From: Chitinophaga pinensis
GTDB lineage: Bacteria > Bacteroidota > Bacteroidia > UKL13-3
DNA: 9,914 nt
NCBI GenBank assembly: GCA_945875195.1
Contig: CAMCJW010000086.1
Location: forward strand, 1 to 9,914
Direction: 5' to 3'
A program made the position numbers and the translations under genes. Positions 1 to 6,577 of the stretch are shown in pieces. Numbering within the stretch: position 1 is the stretch's first letter; the number at the start of each line of letters is the position of its first letter. A model generated the notes under the pieces. That model did not search any database, had not been told where the DNA came from, and was given only the letters and a program-made list of their open reading frames with translations.

Positions 1-1
1 T

Positions 2-601
2 TACCAAGATTGTGAGTTTTTAATGTTGGGAAATTTAGCTCCTAAAGTGCAACAAACTGTGATTGAACGCCTGACCAAACGTCCACGCCTAATAGTTATG
101 GATACCATGAACTTTTGGATGGAAATTGCTTTGGATGATTTGAAAAAAACTTTAACCATGGTTGATGTATTAACCATCAATGACGAAGAAGCAAGATTGC
201 TTTCTGGCGAATATTCTTTGGTAAAAGCTGCTGCAAAAATTCAAGCTATGGGTCCTAAATACCTTATTATTAAAAAAGGTGAGAATGGCGCACTGCTTTT
301 CCACGGCAAAGAGGTGTTTTTTGCCCCTGCCTTGCCATTAGAAGAAGTATTTGACCCAACTGGTGCTGGAGATACCTTTGCTGGTGGATTTATCGGCTAT
401 TTGGCTAAAACAGGCGATATCAGTTTTGAGAACATGAAAAATGCCATCATCTATGGTTCAGCTATGGCTTCGTTTTGTGTGGAGCGTTTTGGAACAGAGC
501 GCATCATTGATTTGAGCCAAACAGAATTAGACAGCAGAATTCAACAATTCAAAAACCTAGTAAGGTTTAATATCGGAGCAAATTTGGCCGAGAGTAATTA
601 A
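2..601 (+). CDS. PfkB-family sugar/nucleoside kinase, 3' part
   Basis: This gene is cut by the left edge: the frame is open from base 2, so only the C-terminal ~199 residues are seen. The family phosphorylates sugars or nucleosides with ATP in the cytoplasm. The diagnostic PfkB signature DPTGAGDTFAGG lies at 353-388, with the catalytic base Asp of GAGD at 371-373. It is preceded by the TINDEEARLLSG segment and the KKGENGA strand-turn seen in ribokinase/adenosine-kinase folds. The C-terminal helix region (GSAMASFCVERFGTER) closes the ATP site. Substrate cannot be told, because the sugar-binding N-terminal lid is outside the window. The ATG at 23 is internal, since homologous-looking sequence continues upstream of it. 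The gene ends 20 bp before a strong terminator, so it is the last gene of its transcript. Family assignment is firm; the substrate is unknown. Confidence 0.92.
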   Translation, partial: YQDCEFLMLGNLAPKVQQTVIERLTKRPRLIVMDTMNFWMEIALDDLKKTLTMVDVLTINDEEARLLSGEYSLVKAAAKIQAMGPKYLIIKKGENGALLFHGKEVFFAPALPLEEVFDPTGAGDTFAGGFIGYLAKTGDISFENMKNAIIYGSAMASFCVERFGTERIIDLSQTELDSRIQQFKNLVRFNIGANLAESN

Positions 602-621
602 TTACTACTAATAACAAAAAA

Positions 622-656
622 AGCCAGCTACAGAAATTGTGGCTGGCTTTTTTTTT
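622..656. terminator. Bidirectional intrinsic terminator
   Basis: An 11-bp stem (622-632 pairing with 638-648, one T-G wobble, loop GAAAT) is followed by nine T (648-656) on the plus strand and preceded by seven A (616-622), which become a T-tract on the minus strand. It sits 20 bp after the PfkB-kinase stop. It could end that transcript and also the minus-strand zeta-kinase/small-protein transcript arriving from the right. Confidence 0.9.
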
Positions 657-691
657 GCTTCCTTCCCATTAAAGTGGAAGCGATAATCATT

Positions 692-713
692 TAAACTAAT
701 TGGTTTTAGTTTA
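692..713. repeat. Short AT-rich inverted repeat
   Basis: TAAACTAA (692-699) and TTAGTTTA (706-713) form a perfect 8-bp stem with a 6-nt loop. A weaker GCTTCC/GGAAGC pair lies at 657-662/676-681. Both are in the 3' untranslated region of the minus-strand zeta operon. Neither has its own T-tract. They may protect the 3' end of the mRNA or be chance in AT-rich DNA. Confidence 0.35.
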
Positions 714-757
714 GGATTTAGAAGAAACATTTATTAAGATTATAAAGGTGAAATAGA

Positions 758-904
758 TTATGGATTTGTGATTTTAATTTTTCCATTTTGTGAAATCACA
801 ATTTTCTGACCTAATTTCCTTTTGGTTTCAAACATTTTTTGAGTTGACTGTTTTAAACCTTCACTAATTATTTTTATCAAATCATTTTTATTATGGTCTT
901 TCAT
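758..904 (-). CDS. 48-residue basic partner of zeta-like kinase
   Basis: This small gene begins with ATG at 904-902 and ends with TAA at 760-758. Its start overlaps the stop of the zeta-like kinase in an ATGA arrangement, which implies translational coupling. The product is strongly basic (11 Lys/Arg against 4 Asp/Glu). The N-terminal half looks helical (around DLIKIISEGLK, residues 8-18). The second half looks like a short beta-hairpin around residues 34-45 (KIVISQNGKIKI), which ends one step before the C-terminal Pro48. From general memory, small proteins with a 'lvISkNGkI' tail accompany COG4185-type zeta kinases in Bacteroidota and cyanobacteria. I infer an antitoxin or accessory role from that linkage; no family name is assigned. 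The coupled position, clean frame and terminator downstream make it very likely a real gene. Confidence 0.75.
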   Translation of the reverse strand: MKDHNKNDLIKIISEGLKQSTQKMFETKRKLGQKIVISQNGKIKITNP

Positions 905-1485
905 TTGCCTATTTCAATTATGTGGTTAAACTTAATTAAATCAAAAATTTTCGGATTCTCATTTTTCACTTTTGAACAAATAATTTCTGGAAGTCCATTT
1001 GAAGTATCATATATAAGTATACTATTTGGCAATTCCCAATATTTTTGGATTAAATTTCGTATCCCTGAATGATATCTACGTCTAATGGTGTTCTCAGGAA
1101 TGTTATGCCCCCCTTCTTTCACTCTATTATGCACCCTAGAAATAGCCAACTCCTCACTATCCAGCCATAAAAATATCAAAGTTACTATATAACCTTGTTG
1201 TTTTGCATCTTCAATGAATTTAATAAATGTAAGTGATGCAAGAGTGGTTTCAAAGGCGAAATTTTCATTGCTTCTTAAAAGTTCTTTAATTCTGCCTAAC
1301 ATAATCCTTCCCGCCTCTATTGAAATTCCTTCAGGATTAAATGGAGAAATTCCTTTTGCTATCTCATCGGCATTAACAAATTCCTTACAATTTAAAATCT
1401 GTGGAAGAATATTGAATGAAGCTGTTGTTTTACCTGCTCCATTACAACCAGCAACAATGTAAAGGTTTTTTGAGTCCACAATCAA
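901..1485 (-). CDS. Zeta-toxin-like P-loop kinase (COG4185-type)
   Basis: This is a P-loop kinase of the zeta-toxin group, cytoplasmic, ~194 residues, the usual size for stand-alone members. A Walker A motif GCNGAGKTT is at residues 13-21, following a hydrophobic strand. NADEIAKG (residues 38-45, with Asp40) and FETTL (78-82, Glu79) are positions typical of the family's substrate and catalytic region. An Arg-rich lid segment (EGGHNIPENTIRRRYHSG) follows. Zeta proteins phosphorylate UDP-GlcNAc-type sugars, poisoning cell-wall synthesis; activity of this subgroup is less certain, so the substrate is inferred only. No ATG exists in this frame between the upstream TAA (1521-1519) and the Walker motif. 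The start must be TTG at 1485 or GTG at 1479; GTG gives the compact N-terminus usual in relatives. An out-of-frame ATG sits at 1495. The gene is followed, with a 4-base overlap, by the 48-residue partner. Confidence 0.88.
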   Translation of the reverse strand: MIVDSKNLYIVAGCNGAGKTTASFNILPQILNCKEFVNADEIAKGISPFNPEGISIEAGRIMLGRIKELLRSNENFAFETTLASLTFIKFIEDAKQQGYIVTLIFLWLDSEELAISRVHNRVKEGGHNIPENTIRRRYHSGIRNLIQKYWELPNSILIYDTSNGLPEIICSKVKNENPKIFDLIKFNHIIEIGK

Positions 1486-1548
1486 AAGTAACCATTTTGA
1501 TTTATAAAAAAAACCAACTTAAAGTGAATTTTTATAATAGATTACCAA

Positions 1549-1995
1549 CTAAAACCTAAACATAGGCGAACTTCCCCAAGGAATTTTAGACAAAACCAAT
1601 AGCAAGCCAATTCCGTAAAAAATTAAACTGCGCTTGTGCTTATCTGCATCTGCATATGCTTTTGCAGCTCGTATCTTGCCAATTTGAATTAAAGCAATAG
1701 CAATAATCATCGTTAATGGATGTTCCAACAATGTTAATCGCAACATTTTGTCTTTCATAGCCATGCCAACATCGGTGAGTGCTTGCTGCACAACCGGACT
1801 AACAAACCATAAGATCAAACCTAATAATAATTGAGAATGCGCACTGGCAATTAATAAGGTACCTGCAGTTTTATCTTGTTTACCAAAGGGAGTTCCGCCC
1901 ATCATACCTCTGATGGCTCTGAATATGGCATAAACGGCTGCCGCTAGAAAAAACCAGCGAACAAAATTGTGAATGGTTAATAAAGATTCGTACAT
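1549..1995 (-). CDS. Four-helix integral membrane protein, possible cytochrome b-like
   Basis: From the chosen start the protein has 148 residues and four hydrophobic segments at about 4-27, 44-69, 88-108 and 122-140. Three membrane-embedded or membrane-edge histidines (His9, His53, His92) could be heme ligands, and related Bacteroidota proteins are sometimes labelled 'cytochrome b'; that function is not established from the sequence. The frame stays open to an ATG at 2055. The ATG at 1995 is preferred because it lies a few bases after a well-matched Bacteroidota promoter, and because the extra 20 residues would bring the start to within 11 bp of divergent comEC. The stop at 1551-1549 lies 63 bp upstream of the zeta-like kinase start, so the membrane gene's promoter could also drive that module. 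Confidence is high for a membrane protein and low for its role. Confidence 0.8.
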   Translation of the reverse strand: MYESLLTIHNFVRWFFLAAAVYAIFRAIRGMMGGTPFGKQDKTAGTLLIASAHSQLLLGLILWFVSPVVQQALTDVGMAMKDKMLRLTLLEHPLTMIIAIALIQIGKIRAAKAYADADKHKRSLIFYGIGLLLVLSKIPWGSSPMFRF

Positions 1996-2009
1996 GGTGT
2001 TTTTTGATT

Positions 2010-2039
2010 CAAAACTAATTAATCTGTAAATTATGTCAA
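2010..2039 (-). promoter_or_regulatory. Bacteroidota-type promoter for the membrane protein gene
   Basis: Reading the minus strand, TTG at 2039-2037 is followed after exactly 19 nt by TAGTTTTG at 2017-2010, a perfect TAnnTTTG -7 box. Transcription would start close to 2004, giving a very short leader before ATG 1995. It lies in the spacer divergent from comEC. Confidence 0.6.
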
Positions 2040-2066
2040 GTAATATTTTAAACACCCCAACAGATT

Positions 2067-4124
2067 ATGGCCAGTTTTTGGCAACAAATGCCTTTTATCA
2101 GAATTATTATTCCGTTTATTCTCGGAATAATTTATGCAGCAAAATTTGCCATTAGCACCTCTGAACACCTTATTATACTTATTGCTACAGGAATACTGTT
2201 TTTTTTATTTAAGAAATTTAGTAGAACTATTTTACCCAATTTTAAGGAAGGCTTTTTTTTTAATTACAGCCTTTTTATTCTTGGAATTATTTGCCAAAGC
2301 AACCAAAATTACCTGCTACACCATAAACATTACTCAGAAAGTAATCAAGCGTATTTATGCGTACAACTGACAGAAAATCCTAGAAAAAATAATTTTGGAT
2401 ATAAAGCCGAAGCACTTGTATTATATAGCCTCAACAGCAATCAAACCAAAAACCAAGTATCAGGCAAATTGCTTGTGAACTTTAAAGATACCCAAAACAA
2501 TGCTATTCCTGTTTATGGAGACCAAATTATCATTAAATCCAGTATTCAGGAATTTTCTTTACCCAAAAATCCAGGAGCATTTAACTACAAAAATTACATG
2601 GCTCATAAAGGAATTTTTTACCAAGTATTTGTTCCAACAAATGGTTTTGTTTTTAGCGGTTTGAACCAAGGAAATTATATTATTAAAAAAGTAATTGGGC
2701 TACAAAATTACATAAAGGAAGTGTTGCAAAAAAACCTACATGATGCAGGTGAAATTGCCATAGCCGAGGCTTTGCTGTATGGCTACGACAAAGATATCTC
2801 GGATGAGGTAACCACTGCTTACAGTAAAACAGGAACCTTGCATGTACTTGCTGTAAGCGGCATGCATGTAGGCATGATTTTTATGTTATTGAGTTTGCTA
2901 TTGAAGCCTTTTGAAAAACGCAAAAAGGGTAAATTAGTAGTTGCCCTATTAAATTTACTTGGCATTTGGGCCTACTCCCTTATCTGTGGATTTTCGCCCT
3001 CCATTTTGCGTGCAACGGTTATGTTTAGTTTTGTAATTATTGGCAAACAAATTCAAAGGGGCGGCAATCCTTTCAATAGCTTGGCGGCATCTGCTATGCT
3101 ATTGTTAATGGTTAATCCGCTGCTCATTTACAATGTGGGATTTCAATTAAGCTATGCTGCTGTTTTGGGCATACTAGGGTTTTATCCAAAACTATATTTA
3201 CTTGTTAGCTTTAGATACAATTGGGCAGATGAGATATGGAAAATAATAGCCGTTTCAGTTGCCGCACAAGTGCTTACTTTGCCTTTAAGCATTTACTATT
3301 TTCATCAAATACCCAATTACTTTTTACTGGCTAATTTAGTCATTATACCATTGAGCAGTATCATTATTTACCTAGGAATTGCGCTCTTGTTTATTTCACC
3401 TTTTCCAATTTTAGCAATTTGGCTAGGTAAACTCATTGGCGGTTTGATCCAACTCTTAAATGCAATAGCCATTTGGATAGCAGACCTTCCTGGTGCTTAC
3501 ATTGATCAATTGAATTGGAACGAAATAACATTGGTTTTGGCTTATGCTATTATCCTATTCACTATCCTTTATTTTTCTTTGAGTGACCTTTTATATTTTA
3601 GAATAGGACTACTTATTATTTTACTGATACAATTAAACCAAATCAATAGAAACATAGTTTGGAACAAACAAAAACAACTAACGATTTATAGCCTTAAAAA
3701 GGGTTTTGTTTTGGAGTTCACTCAACAAAAAGAATCAATTATTTTCTCCAATATTGCTCAATTAAATGGGTCGAAAATATTTCAACAAGTAATAAATCCA
3801 AATCAGCTCATACAAGGCATACAAAACACAAGTATTCATGAAATAGATACTGGCAATATCTATTTGGCCATTGCGCCTAACTGCCGTGTTTTTTTGGTTC
3901 AAACCAACGAAATACCTACTCTTCAGCATATAGATATTGTGGTTTTATTAGGCAACAAATACCAAAATATTAAGCATTTAATTATGCACAATCACATAAA
4001 GCAATTCGTTTTGAACCAAGATATTTTGCCCAAAAAGCGGGAGGCAATAAAAAAAATACTCACAAAATGCCAAATCCCCTTTTATGATATTAAAGAAAAT
4101 GGCGCCTTTGAACTATCATTGTAA
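2067..4124 (+). CDS. comEC: ComEC/Rec2-family DNA uptake channel
   Basis: ComEC forms the inner-membrane channel through which single-stranded DNA enters during natural transformation. The 685-residue protein begins with two or three N-terminal membrane helices. A soluble beta-rich region of the DUF4131/OB-like type follows (about 90-205). Then comes the Competence domain, whose diagnostic motif HVLAVSGMHVG starts near residue 259, followed by about eight more membrane helices to near residue 530. The C-terminal ~145 residues are soluble. They contain no HxHxDH motif, so the metallo-beta-lactamase domain of longer ComEC proteins is absent, as is usual in Bacteroidota. The start ATG at 2067 is followed directly by the expected aromatic/hydrophobic N-terminus. 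It is the first gene of a tight run: its TAA is one base before the ATG of the crotonase. It could also serve as a DNA-uptake gene in a species that is not known to be competent. Confidence 0.93.
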   Translation: MASFWQQMPFIRIIIPFILGIIYAAKFAISTSEHLIILIATGILFFLFKKFSRTILPNFKEGFFFNYSLFILGIICQSNQNYLLHHKHYSESNQAYLCVQLTENPRKNNFGYKAEALVLYSLNSNQTKNQVSGKLLVNFKDTQNNAIPVYGDQIIIKSSIQEFSLPKNPGAFNYKNYMAHKGIFYQVFVPTNGFVFSGLNQGNYIIKKVIGLQNYIKEVLQKNLHDAGEIAIAEALLYGYDKDISDEVTTAYSKTGTLHVLAVSGMHVGMIFMLLSLLLKPFEKRKKGKLVVALLNLLGIWAYSLICGFSPSILRATVMFSFVIIGKQIQRGGNPFNSLAASAMLLLMVNPLLIYNVGFQLSYAAVLGILGFYPKLYLLVSFRYNWADEIWKIIAVSVAAQVLTLPLSIYYFHQIPNYFLLANLVIIPLSSIIIYLGIALLFISPFPILAIWLGKLIGGLIQLLNAIAIWIADLPGAYIDQLNWNEITLVLAYAIILFTILYFSLSDLLYFRIGLLIILLIQLNQINRNIVWNKQKQLTIYSLKKGFVLEFTQQKESIIFSNIAQLNGSKIFQQVINPNQLIQGIQNTSIHEIDTGNIYLAIAPNCRVFLVQTNEIPTLQHIDIVVLLGNKYQNIKHLIMHNHIKQFVLNQDILPKKREAIKKILTKCQIPFYDIKENGAFELSL

Positions 4125-4125
4125 T

Positions 4126-4902
4126 ATGGATGAATTAGTTTTATACGAGGTAATTGATAGGGTTGCTTATATTACGCTTAACAGGCCCGAAAAAAGAAAT
4201 GCGTTGAGTTATGATTTTGTGGCTGCAATTAGCAAACAATTGCAGATTGCAGCGCACGACCAAAATTGTAAAGTAATTGTTTTAAAGGCCAATGGCGAAG
4301 CTTTTTGCTCTGGTGCTGATTTAGGCTCATTGCAAAAATTACAAAATAATACTTTTAAAGAAAATTTAGCAGACAGCAAACACTTGGCCGCTCTCTATTT
4401 ACAGATATACCAATCGCCAAAAATTATCATCTCTAGAGTTGAAGGTGCTGCATTTGCAGGAGGTTGCGGTTTAGCCACTATTTGTGATTTTTGCTTTGCA
4501 GATGTAAATGCCAGATTTGCTTATACCGAAGTGAAAATTGGATTTATTCCAGCAATAGTTATGGTCTTTTTATTGAGACAAGTTGGCGAAAAAATTGCGA
4601 GGAGAATACTATTAACTGGAGATGTTTTTGATAGTGAAAAAGCCTTACATTATGGCTTAATAAGTGGTGTTATAGATTCAAAGATTATAGAGGAGGAGGT
4701 GCACCAATTTGCTGTAAAGCTTTGCAAAAATACCTCTTCACAAAGTATTGCTGCTAGTAAAAAAATGTTGGCAAAGGTGCCAGAACTTTCTTTGCATGAT
4801 GCAATTAATTATGCGGCAGAAATGAATGCACAAGCCCGCTCATCGGAAGATTGCAAGCGAGGAATTTCTGCTTTTTTAAACAAAGAGAAATTAAGTTGGT
4901 AA
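4126..4902 (+). CDS. Enoyl-CoA hydratase/isomerase-family protein
   Basis: A cytoplasmic crotonase-fold enzyme of 258 residues, the normal length. Oxyanion-hole segments are visible at FCSGADL (60-66) and EGAAFAGGCGLA (106-117). The acidic residue equivalent to Glu164 of rat mitochondrial hydratase is kept as Glu135 in TEVKIGFIP. The position equivalent to Glu144 is Gly115 (GGCGLA instead of GGCELA), so classical two-glutamate water addition is not expected in its textbook form. This pattern recalls the methylglutaconyl-CoA hydratase (LiuC/AtuE-like) branch, which would place it in leucine breakdown; that is inference. The ATG at 4126 is chosen over an upstream in-frame ATG at 4084 because the latter lies inside comEC, whereas 4126 is one base after its stop and gives the standard N-terminus (MDELVLYEV). 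It is translationally linked with comEC and with the secreted protein downstream. Confidence 0.9.
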   Translation: MDELVLYEVIDRVAYITLNRPEKRNALSYDFVAAISKQLQIAAHDQNCKVIVLKANGEAFCSGADLGSLQKLQNNTFKENLADSKHLAALYLQIYQSPKIIISRVEGAAFAGGCGLATICDFCFADVNARFAYTEVKIGFIPAIVMVFLLRQVGEKIARRILLTGDVFDSEKALHYGLISGVIDSKIIEEEVHQFAVKLCKNTSSQSIAASKKMLAKVPELSLHDAINYAAEMNAQARSSEDCKRGISAFLNKEKLSW

Positions 4903-5606
4903 TGAAAATCAAACTATTCATTTTACTTGCTTTGGTTAGCCCCAACTTATTTGCGCAAAGCACCATCACCGAAGGCAAATTGTTCTATGAAATTACCTAT
5001 CAAAACCTAAATGCAGATATGTTGCGCAATGAGCATTTGTTGCCCCATGATGCCAGTTTCTATTTTAAAAAAGATAAAACCCGCATGGAAATGGGAGTTG
5101 CAGGGGCAGGCAAAAACTCAACCATTTACGACGGTACCAAAAAGCAAAGCACTATTTTGTTAAATATCTACGGAAGAAAATTTGCTTTGATTAAAAGTGA
5201 TAGTGAAATGGTGGTGGTGAAAAAATCAATGATGTTGGATACCACCCAGAAAGTGCTTAAAGTAGAAATATTGAATGAGTTTAAGAAAATTGCAGATAAA
5301 AATTGCCAAAAGGCATTGTTACATAGAATTGTTAAAGGTCTGCCACAAACAAGTGAATGTTGGTTTACCAAAGAATTGCCTCCCTATAACACACAAACAG
5401 ATGAAAGCCTAAAGGATATTGATGGTTTTTTAATGCAATATCAAATGACTGAAAATGGCATGACAATGATTATGACGGTAAAAATGATTATGCAAATTCC
5501 TATTGAAGACAATATGTTTAGCATTCCAGATGGCTACCTAGTGGTTACCGAAAAGGAATTGAATAAACTTTTAATGGTTATGCAAAACGACCCATCTGGG
5601 CACTGA
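4902..5606 (+). CDS. Secreted DUF4412/GLPGLI-like protein
   Basis: The 234-residue product starts with a signal peptide (Lys-rich start, hydrophobic core, likely cleavage after the LFA at 16-18), so it is periplasmic or surface-exposed; there is no lipobox Cys. The mature part is beta-rich. It opens with EGKLFYEITYQ, continues with a strand pair around MEMGVAG, and has a later Cys pair candidate in KNCQKA and SECWF. This order resembles the DUF4412/GLPGLI families of Bacteroidota, whose role is unknown; a LolA-like lipid-binding fold is sometimes suggested. ATG 4902 overlaps the crotonase TAA by one base (TAATG) and starts exactly at the signal peptide, so the earlier in-frame ATG at 4851 is rejected. 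The stop at 5606 touches the stop of the convergent MerR gene with no gap. Secretion is well supported; the family call is tentative. Confidence 0.78.
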   Translation: MKIKLFILLALVSPNLFAQSTITEGKLFYEITYQNLNADMLRNEHLLPHDASFYFKKDKTRMEMGVAGAGKNSTIYDGTKKQSTILLNIYGRKFALIKSDSEMVVVKKSMMLDTTQKVLKVEILNEFKKIADKNCQKALLHRIVKGLPQTSECWFTKELPPYNTQTDESLKDIDGFLMQYQMTENGMTMIMTVKMIMQIPIEDNMFSIPDGYLVVTEKELNKLLMVMQNDPSGH

Positions 5607-6509
5607 TTATGCTTTTTCTTTTACGGAAGAAAGTCCGTTGATAAAATCTATGAAGTTGGCTAATGAGCTTATCTTAGAAACATTTTCATTTAACGAAATC
5701 TCACAATTAATAAACTGTGGACCAGTTAATAAAATTTTGCTGTTTTGCCAAGTTACAGATAAAAAATCCACAAATGCTTGTTTGTCAATATCGAGCTGAG
5801 CGGCTGTCATCATGGTAAGAATATAATCTGGCTTTTCTCGACCAAATGCATCTCTTAAATCTAATAAAGGAACTTCTTGACCCAAATACAAAACTTGATG
5901 GCCCCTTGCTCTGATGATATAATTTGCGAACAACAAACCCAAAGAGTGTTTTTCAGCCTCGGGTAAAAATAGCAAAAAGGTTTTTCTATTTTCTGCAAAT
6001 TTTCCTACTTGCCCATCAATGGCAACAAATACTTTTTGTTTGATGATGTTGGATACAAAATGCTCATGGGAAGGAAATATGGTACCTACCTGCCATAAAA
6101 GGCCAACCTCTATTAGAAATGGAAAAACAATTTTTAAAAAAGTTTCCTCCAATCCCATTTGTAAAATATAGGTATTTAACAAATTGTGAAAAGTTGTTTC
6201 GTCAAAGGTTGTCATGGCCGAAATAAGTGAACTTATTTGGATTTTATATTCAGAGTAATCGGAATTGAGGTGCATTACTTTTTCCGAAATTACCTCTTGA
6301 GATAATTTGGCAATTTCTGAAATTTTGTAGCCTTTGTGATTTAAAATACTAATATTGAGTAAAGATTTTAAATCATGGTCGTCATAAAACCGAATATTGG
6401 TATCACTGCGCTTGGGAAGCACTATTCCATAGCGTTGCTCCCAAATTCTAAGCGTATGGCTTTTGATTCCGGTAATAGCTTCTATATCTTTTATTGAAAA
6501 TGTGCCCAA
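5607..6509 (-). CDS. MerR-family regulator with cobalamin-binding domain (CarH/LitR-like)
   Basis: A 300-residue cytoplasmic transcription factor. Residues 1-70 form a MerR winged helix (SIKDIEAITGIKSHTLRIWE, then the wing NIRFYDD). About 85-165 is a four-helix cap, and 175-295 a Rossmann-type B12-binding domain. The cap carries W139 followed at exactly x9 by E149-H150, the W-x9-EH motif that surrounds the upper face of adenosylcobalamin in Thermus CarH. The B12 domain carries E-K-H188-S-L-G, the ExHxxG motif whose His is the lower axial ligand. By analogy the protein would bind DNA as a tetramer in the dark and let go in light; that is inference. The start is TTG at 6509: the preceding in-frame stop is at 6515-6513 and no ATG lies before the HTH. 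It is divergent from the TIGR01777 gene, across a spacer with an inverted repeat that may be its operator. No carotenoid or photolyase gene is in view. Confidence 0.9.
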   Translation of the reverse strand: MGTFSIKDIEAITGIKSHTLRIWEQRYGIVLPKRSDTNIRFYDDHDLKSLLNISILNHKGYKISEIAKLSQEVISEKVMHLNSDYSEYKIQISSLISAMTTFDETTFHNLLNTYILQMGLEETFLKIVFPFLIEVGLLWQVGTIFPSHEHFVSNIIKQKVFVAIDGQVGKFAENRKTFLLFLPEAEKHSLGLLFANYIIRARGHQVLYLGQEVPLLDLRDAFGREKPDYILTMMTAAQLDIDKQAFVDFLSVTWQNSKILLTGPQFINCEISLNENVSKISSLANFIDFINGLSSVKEKA

Positions 6510-6526
6510 GGTTTATTTAAAAATGA

Positions 6527-6559
6527 ATTATAGATACCAAACATATTCAAGTCTATAAT
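6527..6559. promoter_or_regulatory. Candidate operator: 8-bp perfect inverted repeat
   Basis: ATTATAGA (6527-6534) and TCTATAAT (6552-6559) are exact reverse complements separated by 17 bp, so the half-sites are about 25 bp apart centre to centre. The element sits between the divergent MerR-B12 and TIGR01777 genes and encloses the -7 box of the regulator's own promoter. Autoregulation and control of the epimerase are the natural reading, by analogy with CarH/LitR and other MerR proteins. The sequence is AT-rich, so function is inferred. Confidence 0.5.
6538..6545 (-). promoter_or_regulatory. -7 box for the MerR-B12 gene
   Basis: The minus strand reads TATGTTTG at 6545-6538, a perfect match to the Bacteroidota TAnnTTTG box. 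It lies 28 bp before the TTG start and inside the inverted repeat. No TTG is present at the -33 distance, so the promoter may be weak or activator-dependent. Confidence 0.4.
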
Positions 6560-6577
6560 GTTTTATTTGATGAAATT

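Noticed and set aside
702..1556. A 10-bp inverted repeat (GGTTTTAGTT at 702-711, AACTAAAACC at 1547-1556) flanking the zeta-like module, as if it were a mobile cassette end.
   Set aside because: It does not extend beyond 10 bp, is AT-rich, has no adjoining target duplication, and one copy overlaps the coding end of the membrane protein gene.
1996..2055. A 20-residue N-terminal extension of the membrane protein.
   Set aside because: It would run over the well-matched promoter at 2010-2039; the ATG at 1995 starts right at the first membrane segment.
4084..4125. An upstream in-frame ATG that would lengthen the crotonase by 14 residues.
   Set aside because: It lies inside the comEC coding end, and the added residues do not fit the family; the ATG at 4126 directly follows the comEC stop.
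4851..4901. An upstream in-frame ATG for the secreted protein.
   Set aside because: It would place 17 non-hydrophobic residues before a clear signal peptide and lies inside the crotonase gene.
6554..6559. TATAAT as a sigma-70 -10 box for the TIGR01777 gene.
   Set aside because: No matching -35 element is present at the usual spacing, Bacteroidota promoters normally use TAnnTTTG, and the bases are part of the inverted repeat.
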